The notes below the pieces were generated by a model. That model had not been told where the DNA came from and did no database searches. It was given only the letters and a program-made list of their open reading frames with translations. DNA of 64,000 bases, taken from Litoditis marina. Its lineage: Eukaryota; Nematoda; Chromadorea; Rhabditida; Rhabditidae. Both the position numbers and the translations under genes were made by a program. Positions 23,068 to 35,400 of this stretch are shown one piece after another; positions within the stretch are counted from its first letter, which is position 1; every line of letters begins with the position of its first letter. Location: the NCBI GenBank assembly GCA_964036275.1, contig OZ038437.1, forward strand, positions 2,732,501 through 2,796,500, in the 5' to 3' direction.

Positions 23068-26000
23068 ATGTCTGCAACTGAGAGGTGTATGGTCTGTCAC
23101 AATCAGTACGGTTAGTTTTCTCGAGTTGAATGTTTTGATCTGTTTTGCATCAGCATCAGCTCTGTTAAGTGGAAATTTTTAATTGGCTAACTATGTTTTC
23201 TTTTAGGTTGTTTGATCAGTTTAGTTATTGTTGATGTTCAGGCAAGTTAGCCCTTTGTCCTTTCCTTCTCACGAAAGCTGAGGTCAATGAGCGGCAGCTT
23301 AGGTAATAGGTACTTAAAGGTGGTTAGACATGGTGGTTAGTCACAGGGATAAATCACCAAAATTTGATCCACCCTATTACAGATACTACCCCTCTCCTAT
23401 TTTCTGAAAATCAACAAATGGAAATAAAATGGAAACAAATGGAAATAGACCAAACATCGCGAAATTGTTGAAAAAATAACACGAAACTGCAATAAATCTT
23501 GATAGTATTGGATTTTTCAAGCCCCTCGGAGCGTTTGCGACCCCCCACGTGTGCAACTTATGGTCATCTCTGATCAATGACCGTAAAAATTTTCATTACT
23601 AGTTCTCTACGTTTAGGTCGAAAGCGTCCGCGTCTGGTAGGAACTTGTCGCTGTGAGATCTGTTCCGTGTGTGTGGACAGCCGTCACTTTAGAACTTGTC
23701 CCATCTGTAATCGAAAGAAGAGCTTCGCACATTTCGTTGCGGTGGAGCCTTGGGCTGGACAAAGTTAGTTTGTTTTTGTTCGTAATCTTTAGTGATGCAG
23801 TCTTCCTCATACTCCATCCTTCAAGCTTGCGGTCAGCCACAGAAAAAACACTCTTTAGAAAAAACACTGTTTTAACTGTTTTTGATGTAAGAGATTATTT
23901 CGGGGTTTTCAATACCGGGGTTCCTTCAGTTTATTAGCATTTCGGCAACATTGCTAAAATAGTGATGCTGCCTGAATTGGGAGCAAGAAGTATGACCCTG
24001 TCTAAGCGAGGTAGTGGTAGAACATGAAGCTTTGGATTAGTGTGTATTCCCTCGTTCCCGCATATTGATCTGTTTAACAATCGCCCTCCCCCCCCCCCCT
24101 ACTTAATCCAAATCCCGCATATTGATATATAATTTGATATGATAACCATTTGGATATTTTCAGAAATCGATGACCTGACCGATTGTCTGCATAGAGTTGA
24201 GAAAGATATGAACACGGCCAATGACAATTTGCAAAGTGAGTTCGTTTTCTCTCAGTCTCTCACTTCAAATTTTTGATAGCGAGAAAGGATAACAATAAAC
24301 AAGTATATTTCATATTTGTTAGATGGTTGCAAAGATACTTGCTTGTCGAATGTAATGTATTGATATTCGTGATAACCGATATAAAACAATCGTATATTCA
24401 TATGTTTAAAGTGTTATAATCGAGAAGTAGGTCGGGGACTATTTTTCACGTTTACGTTTTTGTTGACTTTTTTGCCCGCCCCTGGTTCTTCAACTCGACG
24501 CAAACTCGCAAACGTAAGGCAACTTTGTTGAATGGTTAATTGATTCATCCGGTTTTCTTTAAAATCAGGATTTAAAAACTATCCTCATTTTGTCGAGGTT
24601 TGCTGTTTAAGACATTATTTGCTAGTTGCTACCAGTGTTTCACTTTAGTAATTCATTTAAAACACCTGATTTTTCAATAAATTTGTGTGGACAACGATTA
24701 CTTTTCTCTTTCAGCCGCACGAAACCGTGAGCGTTTCATGAATGAAGAGATCAACATTGTCAAGGAAGAATTGCAGCGTATAACTACTGTGAACAGCTCT
24801 GCTCGAGAGCTCATTGGAACTGCTAAAGTTAGTTATAGTTATGCTTCTGATCTCATAATCTTGAATCTTGGCTGAATTGCTATAAATACTTGAGAAACGA
24901 GTGTGTTCTACTTCATGACCGTGACATAGTTTGTATTTTTTTATCGATGTTTTTTTGCCAAAATCGGGATAAATAGCCTAATTAGATATAACGGAAAACG
25001 CTCCTTTTGTAAAATAATCACACCTTTCTGGCGTGTGCTCTTGTTTCCATACTCCAGTAAGGTCCGACTGTTCGACAAACTCCGGTTTAGATTGAAACAT
25101 GGGAAAATTAGTGATTTCGTATCTAAAATAGACAACTGTTCCCGTTTTCGCTGAAAATTAGTCTGTTTTTCGTGGCTTTTCGGACAACTTTACTGAGATA
25201 TGTAGATATGTTTTTTCCAGGCGTGTTCCTGCTGCAAGGCGATGTCTGGTGAGCGTCAGTTGCGTATGTGCCAGACTTGTGGTCCGCTGGCAGTTATTGT
25301 TGACAGTTCGGAAGTGAACGGGCAGAAAGCACACACCGGTAAGTTGTAGGTACTCCACAAAAATTAGTTCGTTTCTCGATTTTAATACGTGTTTTCGCCT
25401 CAAAAGATGGTGAATCTTTCTGATGAATACGATGAAGGAGACATATGCCAGTAAGGTCCGACTGTTCTACGAAAAGTACTCCGTTTCATATTGGAAAACG
25501 TAGAAATTGATGATTTTGTAACCAAAATGGGAAAATTTTCTCGTTTTTCGCGAAGAAGGAGCCCGTTCTGTGAATTTTCTGTCTATTCCGACACGTTTAC
25601 AGGAGACGTGCAGAAAGATATGAAGGTCGAAATGCAATTAGATGAGGATGGAAAAGGAGATATCAGCTACAAAGAGGGCGCGGGCAATGAGGTAGGATGT
25701 GGAGTCATTCGTAATTTAATTATATGTATTGATTCACTGTGTTAAATAAGCACGATTATGTGGTGCAATTTTTCAATTACAGTTTAAAGGACCGATGACA
25801 CGGAATTAGTCCACATAATCGTCCTTCTTTAACACAAAAACACGTGCATAAATATGTAGAACCCTAAAAGGGAGGGGGTTGGTGACAAAGCCATATCTAC
25901 AAGTTAACTCATACACCGCCAAGGCCTATTATGGGAAATGGGATAGGAGGTCACGAACAAGTTCGAGTGGAAAATAGGGATCGCGAGTGGAAAACTGACG

Positions 26001-27903
26001 AATTTCACACAATATCGGCAGTGAATAAGCAAAATATAGGCAAAAACTCGCAGTTTTGGATAGGTCGCGGCTCGAAAAAGATGGAGGGGTTGTGAGATTT
26101 CAAACCAATATGAGACCCTTGGCGGTGTATGAGTTAACTAGTACTCGCTTACTTAGGTGCATACGTAGGGGAGCTTACTCGTAATACTGAACAGACACGG
26201 GGGTTGGAGAAATGGTGAAATCTGAAGTTTAACACATTAACACATTGAACAAGAACCTAAGTGGCCTCCAACCTTTGATTCGACAGATTTTGGCGGGTGT
26301 GATGCATCTTTTAGGTTTTTCCATGTAAAATACACAGATTTTGATTTTTCCACGGGTCCTGCGAGGTAATAGAACTTGGCCGCTAGTTTGCCTGCCTGTA
26401 TTCTGTGCGTTTATCGATTTTTTGTTTGTTTCAGGATCTGACAAATGTTGTTGTGTGCGCAACCTGCTGCCTGGACGGTGTTCATAAAGGACATCAGACC
26501 ATCTCCTATCTCTCGCATCTGGTTATTTTTTTTTGAAGTCTCATTTATCGTTGTATCTATTCCGTATTGTGGCGCGTGACTGTTTTCGCAATGCAACTGC
26601 ATGTACGATTGGTGAATGATTACAAAAAGCAACCCGTTGACGTGTTCGCCGTGTTAGATTTGCAGTTTGCAATTGATTTGATTTGCAAGATGTTAGATTT
26701 GTTAGATAGCAATTAGCTACCCGCGTTAGATTTGACCATTTGGCTACGAAAAATACCAGATTTGACATCAAAAAGAGCATTTGTTTTCTGAAATTTTGTG
26801 GCTTCTCGGACTTAGGACAACACGTGTTTGTTTCCAGTTCATGCAGGGTTCTGGAACTTTCAACATGGAAGACACCAACTTTGTGCAGCCAGGTTCCGAT
26901 GACAATGGAATCGAACTGTACTACAAAATCGAGCACTCGAAAATTCTGGGAAAGGTTAGATAATGCTAATCCGAGAAAATATAGAAGTTTTGTGGAAAAA
27001 ATTGACTCTTTTTTGTTAAAATACGAGCCTCCTCGTGGATAGAAACGTAATGCGTGGCCTGCCACCATACTCCGGTTAAATCGTCAGACTAGCTTGAAAA
27101 ATCGAAAAATGGACTATCTTTCTGTCAATATAGCAAGAAATACTCTAATTATTATGGAAAATGGTAGGGTTTTGGATACTTGAATGGAATAATTGATTCG
27201 TTTTCGAAGAATAGTCACACCTTTCTGGTAGGTGCCTACCACTCATGTTTCCGTTTAGGACATGGAAACCGTTCGCAAAAGGGCGTGTCTTTCGCAGACT
27301 TTGGATGGGTTCCAACAGGCTGAAACTGATCATAAAAGATGGGTGGAAAAGGTCCGTGACACAGAAAATGCGTTCAACAAGAGCATTTCTGTCTTCTCTA
27401 CCGATATCAAGGTGAGAAATTGTTTTATGTTAGAGAAGTCATTTTGAAAATATGACACTTCAATCTCTCCCGACCTCGAGAGGGGTGGATGTTGTGAAAC
27501 GGTAGGGAAGAGTAAAGAGTCAAACGCTAAAGGCTCACTTGAAATCATCGGTAAAATAGGTGTGCATCGAACAATCAGCGTTTCCATTCTCACGCTTCTG
27601 ATATCAACCGTTTGCGCGGGATATTTTTTCGGGACCTCCATGTTGAGAATATGTGGTTCTATTGCAGCATCAGTCTTTAGTGCAATTAGTGCGTATAAAA
27701 GGGCTGGTAGCACTTTCCAGCAATATAAACCGTTGAATTACGTGATTGAAATGTGTGCTATCGCGTGCTCAATAATAGCTTTGTGTGTAATTGTTAATGA
27801 CTTCAGAAGATGAGTTTAGTTTCAGAATCTGCACAAAGCTTATGCTGCCTTTGCTGACAGTCTTGCCGACAAAAGTAGCGACAATCGTGATACTAACGGC
27901 TAA
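23068..27903 (+). CDS. RING/B-box-like coiled-coil protein A
   Basis: Ten exons: 23068-23110, 23617-23763, 24164-24235, 24715-24827, 25221-25338, 25603-25691, 26435-26521, 26838-26954, 27259-27411, 27826-27903; all phases match and give 338 residues. Residues 7-45 form a RING: C7-x2-C10-x14-C25-x1-C27-x2-C30-x2-C33-x8-C42-x2-C45, with cysteine in place of the usual histidine. Residues 64-125 are charged and helical, probably a coiled coil. C127/C130 and C142/C145 form a cysteine quartet, and 202-214 is C-x2-C-x5-H-x2-H, the C-terminal half of a B-box. Residues 263-313 are again helical. The layout resembles RBCC/TRIM proteins, so ubiquitin ligase activity is plausible but unproven. A TTTTTCAG lies upstream of the ATG. 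It is a paralogue of the gene at 32483. Confidence 0.8.
25750..25828. repeat. MITE, GGACGATTATGTGG family, internally deleted
   Basis: Lacks most of the left arm of the inner stem. It lies in intron 6 of RING/B-box gene A. Confidence 0.7.
25910..26131. mobile_element. hAT-like MITE with CATACACCGCCAAGG ends
   Basis: 222-bp element with terminal inverted repeats CATACACCGCCAAGGCC and its complement, flanked by the 8-bp direct repeat AGTTAACT at 25902-25909 and 26132-26139. Eight-base duplications are typical of hAT-type insertion. A sister copy is at 60927-61142. Confidence 0.8.
27448..27813 (+). other. open reading frame inside the last intron of gene A
   Basis: Open for 121 codons after a TGA at 27445-27447 and ending in TGA at 27811-27813; its only in-frame ATG lies well inside, so the start is unknown. 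The C-terminal 80 residues are protein-like with two or three hydrophobic segments, for example ILTLLISTVCAGYFFG and MCAIACSIIALCVIV, around a polar AYKRAGSTFQQY stretch. It is on the same strand as gene A but cannot be spliced in frame to exon 9 because of the upstream TGA. It could be a nested gene fragment, an inserted foreign (perhaps bacterial) sequence, or chance. Function unknown. Confidence 0.3.
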
Positions 27904-28574
27904 TTTGTTAGGTCCAACCTTGGTTTAAATGTGTATTTGTGTATATAGCTTTTTTTGTTGTTTTCTTGTTTCAAGTTGTTCATCTGTACTCGTAGGCAAG
28001 TAGGAATGTTAACCGGCTGAAAAATGTAAACATTCTGGCAATTCAACCAGCGATCTGGCTCGGTTACTCTCCGCAGTGTGCAGTTTTGTTTCCATGCCGG
28101 TTATAGTTTCTACCTTTATCTTGTCAGTGTTCCCTTTGTTCACTGGATTCTGTTCACCCCTGACATTTCTCTGTTTCACCCCGAAACCACCCCTGTTTTA
28201 GCAGGGGCCAAACCGCGGTCTGGCCCCTGCTAAGACAGGGAGAAAACAGAGGGATTTCTGGGTGAAATCAGAGAAATCTCAGTGATGAAACAGAGAAATT
28301 ACGGGTTGCTTAACAACAGAATATAAACGAATATTTTAGAAAGAAAAAAGTTTTTCATTATCTAAAAGATAATATCAAAAACATTTTGTATGGTTTAACT
28401 TTATATTAACCTTGTAGTTAATAATTAAGTACTCTGCCATTATAAATCATACACGATATGATTTCCAACTCGGAGTGAAACTAGAAACGGCGCCCAGCCA
28501 CGTCTGGCGGTGCGCCGTATCTAGTACGGGTTGGCTCCAATGTGTGCAAAACAGCTGATCGAGCCAGCTACTCT
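27904..28574. other. 3' flank of gene A with palindromic simple sequence
   Basis: At 28140-28315 there is a foldback built from CAGGGGCCA and TGGCCCCTG words with flanking ATTTCTCTGTTTCA/TGAAACAGAGAAAT arms. ACTAGATACGGCGC-type words sit at 28500-28530. No gene seen. Confidence 0.5.
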
Positions 28575-28576
28575 GG

Positions 28577-30415
28577 TGCGCCGCGCGCGACATCAGGGAT
28601 GAAAATTACGAGGCTAAAAATAGGCTAAATCTAGGGAATTATGAGGAAAATAAAATAGCTATATTTTAACCTTTTTAGGCTAGTCGTTTCCTAGAATAGG
28701 CTAGCTGTTTCCTAAAATAGGCTAGCTGTTACCTAGAATAGGCTAGCTTTCACCTAGAATAGGCTAGCCGTTACCTATTTTAGCCTGTTGAATACCTATT
28801 TTAGCCTATAAATACCTATTTTTAGCTAGTAAATACCTATTTTAGCCTAGTCGATACCTTTTGTAGTCCTGTAGCAAGCTTACTTCCGCTCCGAAAAAAG
28901 CGGGTCGAATTTCTGCTGTGCAACCTTCAAACTGGCTATGAACTCGAACTATCACACAAAATCACGAGAACTTCATTCGCTTCCATGAAAACAATTTTAT
29001 TTTACTCCACCACTTTCATGCTTCTAAAACAGGAGAAACACTAAGAACAAAAAACTGATTACATATATTTATTCGTAGCACTGGTATGAATAACACAATA
29101 ATATTCTTCTGTCGATCTTTCATGGAGGAATGGCTGTGGTGGCTACGATCGGTAGTTGGGCGACGTATATGGGCTGTAGACGGATGCGTGTACTTCAGAA
29201 GCTAAAAATAAATAAATGAGTATACACCTCAAACTGTCAACAACTATAACAGATACCCACGTACCCATAAAAGTATTCATTTATGCTTTGTTACTACAAG
29301 TTTGGAACTCTGCCTAGAAAACGCGTAGATTCACGTTCTACCGAATTAATTTCTGCTTTTGAATAAACATACCGGCTAGGTCTTGTAAGGATGAGGTATC
29401 ATTTTGTGGGGGGCGCATCTATCTTCGAACCATCTGGTAGAACTGACTTATCATAGGAGCCCTGGAACAAATAAATGTAGATACCGGGAGAGACAACATA
29501 TACCGCTCAAATTTTACTGAACTGTCGGATAAAATGGTTATATGCGCTCACTCACACATAAATAAGAAGAAGTTAACTGAACGTGTAAGCTTTTTGATGG
29601 AAATAGGTCAAAAATAGGAAATAAGCGAAAATCCGTTTACTAATTGTTTTGCCAAGTTAGTCCATGAAAACAACTGGGAAGCTTAAATTCAACAATCTAA
29701 AGCCAAAACTGCTTACAAATTCTGGATTAGATGAAATAATCAGATTTTAATAACAACAATAGATGCTAAGACTGCTCTTCAAGCTACTCACCTTGTAATC
29801 ATCATTGAGCTGTCCGCGTTCGTCCCTGCAGCGAAACGAAGCTCGAGAATGACATGTTTAGATTACCTGTAAGAAAAGAAGTATTCATTTTTTCTAACAA
29901 CAGAAGTACTGAAATGGAATATATTGAACTGCTCATCTCATAATTCAACTTGGTCGAGGCGGAAGATGTTTTTCTAATTCGAAAATAGCAAAAACAACTG
30001 AAAAACTGGCATTTAATGACCAAACAACTATAATTTTGACTATGTAGTGCGTCTTTCAATGAAGAATGCTGATTATTAAATTTAAAACAAAGAACAACAA
30101 AAATAACGCGTAAACGTGAGAGAAAACAAAAAATTTAGGTAAAAATGAAAATGATGAAAAAATTTGAATTGTGAGCCGCGAAATTACGGTAGCAAAAACG
30201 GCGCGCCAGGACCATTAAATAATTTTAGCTAAAATTGGCTATTTTTAGCCTAGCAAAATCAGCTTGTTCAACGACTTGGCTAATCTAGGCAATTATAGGT
30301 ATTTCTAGGTGTTTCCGAGTTTTCTAGGCTAAAGTTAGCTAAAATAGGCTAGTATTTTATTGAATACCTATTTTTCCCTAGATTTAGCCTATTTTAGCCT
30401 CGCAATTTTCATCAG
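28577..30415. mobile_element. about 1.84-kb element bounded by inverted repeats
   Basis: Opens with GATGAAAATTACGAGGCTAA and closes with the near complement, the match extending about 40 bp (TAGGCTAAATCTAGGG). Sub-terminal regions repeat CCTATTTTAGCC many times. The interior holds no credible transposase frame, so it is probably non-autonomous. No clear target-site duplication was found. Confidence 0.55.
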
Positions 30416-30419
30416 AGAT

Positions 30420-32126
30420 CTCTGTTTTCTCCCCGCCACATCCCTGCTAAATATTACCCTATAATATCCCGTACATATCCCTGAAATACCTCCGATATTT
30501 CCCTACTAAAAATTTCAAAATAAATGCTGGGAAATTACCGGGAAATCACCCTGAATTATCCCTGCTCTACCCCGATTCTCCCCCTACTTTTTCTCCGAAA
30601 TTTCAGTGAAATTTTTTTCTCTGTTTTGTCAGGGAAGTCCAACTAACTATGTTTTAATGTGTTTTCTAATGTATACGAATTTCGCACATTTTCATCACCA
30701 TTTTTGTGTTCAGCTGTTCAGGAGACTGTATTTGAAAATATTGTTACTGAGAAAACCCTCACTCTTTATACCTCTGTAACTTCAGTCGTTATGTATAACC
30801 TCATTCGTTATATCCTTATAACCTCACTCCTAATTCCATTCATTTGTTGTTCTCTTTGTTTAAAAATAATTCTCTTCTTTCCTAATCACTCAACCTCAGC
30901 TTGCCTTAGTTGACCTTCATGATCTTCTTCAATTTTTGTTTAATGACCATTTTTCTACTTTGTTGCATGTTTGGTCTATCTTCTTGAACACTTTTTCGTT
31001 ACAAATGCAAACATATCATCCTATACCTATTTGAAGTTGATTTCTCATTTTCTCACAACTGTACACATTTTCACTACTCCACGTTCATTCTGTATTCCAA
31101 ATAAACATATATATATTCTCAAAAGTTAGATTAATTCTCATGGCGCAATCGCAAGTGAACTTACCTTGCTACTTACATTTTCATCTTGTATGAAGACCTT
31201 CTTTTCACTATCACATCTAGCATCGCTGCATAGGTAGTTTGCACTCCCAGCGAAATCTGGGAAAAAAATTGCCATGCTTTTTCTGCGCTAAATTGGAGAA
31301 AAAGTCGGGTTATAACCGCGAAATTTCCGGGCAATTACTCGGGAAAATCCCGGAAATAAGTGTCGGGGAGAAAACGAGAAAAATTCTGAGAAAATCTTCG
31401 GAAATTTTTTTCCGGGTCAGTGTGAGGACAAAACCGAGAAACTTCCCAGACAATTAGGCGCTATAAAGCTGCTAAGCCTGAACAAGCTTTTCGCCGCGGC
31501 AATCGCGTAACCCGTACTAGATACGGCGCGGCCAGGGGTGCCCTGATTTGATATTTTGAAAATTATCAGCTCTACATCGAAGTCTGAAGGTGGACAGGAG
31601 AGATACAAAGAAGTTCATTTCATGAAGTTTTTACTTTAATGAAATATGCACTTCTATTCTCTTCATTATTTATTCATATTTTGAAAAATATTTTTAAGAA
31701 AATATTTTTTGATAATTTTGATTTTGAGGAAATACTTTTACCAAGAACAAAATCCTATAATCTAGAATGGTAAAGAAATCAAGGTAAAATTTTGCGGGAA
31801 ATTTCTGGGGTTTTTCTTTGCTTTCTCTCGGTTTTCACCCGGAAATTTCCCGACTTTTGCTGGAAATTTTCCCAATTCCAGCCGAGCGCATTTCGCGAAA
31901 TGCGCCCGGCTAGAATTGGGATGGATCCGGGAAATTTCCGCGAAGGTTGGCGCCCAGTGTGTAGTCATCAATATTAAAGTTCGTGATATTCAGATTAGAA
32001 GCTAATGTTCAACATTGGTCGAAATAGTTTTTGAACGCCTCTCTACGTTCTAGTAGTTAGTATAAGAGTGTAGTTTGGCTGGGATTGACTAACGTGAAAC
32101 AAGTGTCATATGTATAGGTCGTGACC
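30420..32126. other. gene-free interval with low-complexity foldbacks
   Basis: Simple sequence of CCCTGAAATT/GGAAATTTCC words at 30460-30640, 31240-31445 and 31780-31945, the last forming a hairpin around GCGCATTTCGCGAAATGCGC. No exon is supported. Confidence 0.5.
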
Positions 32127-32135
32127 TATTTCACA

Positions 32136-32396
32136 GGTGAATTCTATATCTAACCGGGTTTTTAGGTAACCTAACCCTTTTTTGGTAACCTCTTTTTCAG
32201 GTTACCTTGGTAGGTAACCGGTAAGTAACCTAAAATGAAAAACCGGTTACCTGTTTTTCTAACGCAAAATGTGGTTTTTACCGTTAGTTTGATTGGTAAC
32301 CGGATTTATGTTTCGGGTTACTTCCAGGTTACCTACCTAGGTAACCTGAAAAAAAGGTTAGGTTACCTGAAAACCCGGTTAGTTGTAGAATTGGCC
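32136..32396. mobile_element. Mutator-like MITE (GGTTACC hairpin)
   Basis: Hairpin element with ends GGTGAATTCTA ... TAGAATTGGCC, flanked by the 9-bp duplication TATTTCACA at 32127-32135 and 32397-32405. Inner arms carry AACCGGGTTTTTAGGTAACC. It is the best-delimited member of its family and lies just upstream of the start of gene B. Confidence 0.85.
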
Positions 32397-32482
32397 TATT
32401 TCACACATGATCACATTCTTAATTTTCTCCTTATCTCTTTATTTTCAGGGCATCGCTCCGTTTGTGTACAGTGTTCTCCAGA

Positions 32483-35400
32483 ATGAGCTGTGTGTCGTGC
32501 AACAGAGAATTCGGTTAGTTTTTCGATTCAGTTATGTTCCAGTCTGGGGGTTTAAAAGCAACCCGGTTGCATTTGAATTGAATGCAACCAGTAGTTTTGT
32601 ACACAATATACATGCAACCGGGTTGCTTGTGTAAACCGCCATGTAATTATCGACATTTCTAGAAGGTACCGACCGATAATGTGATGTGAGTGTATGCCAT
32701 ATCCCACTAGAGTTGTCGAAATAATCAGAATAAATCGAAAAATGGACAGTTTTTTCGCAGAAAACGGGAAAGTTGCGTATTTTTGATACGAAATCATTCA
32801 TTTTCTCGTGTTTTAGCAAAAAAACCTACTACGTTTCATCAAATAGTCGTACCTTACTGGTGTGTGATGTATGCTCATATCGATTAGTTTGGAATGTTCA
32901 GATGTACGTCGTACTCGTGTCGCTGGTTCTTGTGGCTGCGAAGTTTGTTGTTTCTGCATGACGCAGCATCGTTTCTGGTCCTGTCCGCGCTGTAAACGAG
33001 CGAAAAGCTTCGCACATCACTTGCCGCCCGCCGAGGTCCCTCATCAGACTAGATCTGGTTAGTATTCGGGTGGCAAACATTATAATTCAGGCAATTAAAT
33101 AGGTTATTTTGTGGTTAGTATATAATTTGGTTAGTACTCCTTATCAGACTAGATGTGGGTAATATTCAGGTGGCAAACATCGGAATGTTTAGGCAATTAT
33201 TAACTATTGCTGCATAACTAATGATAATGAACCATGGCGTATTGTAAGTTAGCACACAACAGGTTCATTTCAGAGAAAGGTCAGATACATATTTTGAAGA
33301 AAACCGTTTTCGAACGAAATTATCATGAGGTTGAATCAAAGTAATATATGGTGAAACTTTTCCAGGTTCAGCACGAAATGACATGTTCAGGATTTCTCGG
33401 AATATTTAATCAATTTTGCTCAATTATACAGTCGGACCATTACGTACTTGTATTTCTATAATTCCTGACAACCTGACATGATGAGAATGGAACCTATAAT
33501 CACTAACCTATAGTTGTAGAGTAGAAATAATAGTTGTAGACAGAAAAATGTGACTGATATGTTTCGCCTATAAACCTATTCAAGTTGTAGTCAGCGTAAT
33601 AAACGCTCGATTAAGCGTAAAATGCCGCAAGCCACCTTATATATCGTAGACTAGACGCCTGCGGCGTCTAGCAGTTGTAAATCTTGTATAAAATTCTGTA
33701 CAAAACGATACCAAACATGATATATCTCCGTTATACCAAGCCTGTGCCATGGGTGCGCGGAAGATCGACTTTTTCCATGGTTGTCGTGCGGCCTGGCAAT
33801 ATATGTCATTTGGCATCCACTTACACCTTCTTTCTCCAGATTTCGTACTGTAACGCGCGTTGTGTCAAAACTTATAGTGTGCTCAGCATGAGCAAATACG
33901 ATTACATTCGTTTGCTAATTTTCGTACTGATAAACCTAATTTGAAACTTTTTACCGCGTGCTTTCATGAAAAAATATATTTTGCAATTTCAATTTATATA
34001 AAAAAAACTATCGGAAAACGTTCAATATAGAGCGAGTCAGGAGCATTTTCACGATTATGAATTTCAAACTACATAGTACCTTCATTCGTTAAATTTTAAA
34101 CATGCTAACATACTGCTGAAATGTTTCAAACTCATTGGTGTGCTTTAAATTGTACGATTTTCATCGTGCATCAAGGTATGGAACGACTGCACGAATAATG
34201 CACGATTTCGCGCACTGTTTCCGTTCAAAAGTTCATGGTGGATTTCGAATAGGGTTCTCATGTGGTATGCCGAAAATTAGACGATTCTAACCAAAACGAA
34301 GCTCCCAAATCAAAAATAACGGATTTTTGGTCCGTATTGTCCGATTTACGGGCGAAAGAGACTATTTGTGCGAATTTCGCGCACGTTAAAATGTAGATCA
34401 CAAAATTCTGCTATGGAAAAGTTCTGTTCAAAATAGGAGTTAGGGGGGTGTTTTTCGAGAAAAACACGTTTCAAAAGTGGAATTTTCGTTGAAAACGCCC
34501 TAGGTAAATAATCGATAATCAATATTAGTGTTAAATAATGGTAGGTGTAAGTGAGTGATTTGGACTGAATAGCTTGTTGTAGATTGGTAGTACATGATTT
34601 TTTGGCCCGTCTGATTTTGCACGACCCTTTTATCAAGCTTTGAAGTACTGAACAACACGTGCTGCAGAAAATTTTTCAAAAGTTGGGATGCGAGGATGCG
34701 AAATGGTGCACTAAAAATAGGTCGTTGTTGGTATTAGTTGTGTGCGCAAATACTCCAAAAAATCACAGAACACTCTTCATACCATTTCGTTTTTCAGTGC
34801 TCATCGTCCTTTTAAATGGGAGAAATTGGATTGCCCATCACTTTTACTTACAAACCACTGGAAAATGTAAAGACTCGCATGTTTTGGTAATTGATTAACT
34901 AATTTGAAATCAGTGTCGCTTTCTGACTTTTTTGAAAGAAAGTTTTTTACATTCCGTTCATTTTGAAGAGAATTGCACGAAAACTGCACGATTTCGTGTA
35001 CTTTTTTCGTCGAAAAGTTCTCGGTAGTTTGTGAATAGAGTTTCGATTTGGGATGTCAAAATTTAGACGTTTCCATCAAACTTGAAGCAATTTGGATTAA
35101 CTTTTCCTCGAAAGTGCAAACAAAGTGCAAACGACGCAGAATGATGACACGATGACAAAAGGTGACATTAGCATTGTATATAGGAAGGGGACCGCAAATT
35201 CTAACTTTTTAAATTTTTAAAACGGCTGTATTTCGGTTATATAGTGCTGAAAATTGAAAATGCCTTACATATGGGGTAAATCGAGTATGATAAATTCATT
35301 GGTGTGCTTTAAATTGTACGATTTTCATTGTGCATCAAGGTACGGAACGAGTGCACGAATAATGCACGATTTCGTGCACTGTTTCCGTTCAAAAGTTCAT

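Noticed and set aside
26541..27068. 175-codon minus-strand frame
   Set aside because: It is the shadow of gene A exon 8 and flanking intron; the plus-strand exon has splice sites and a paralogue.
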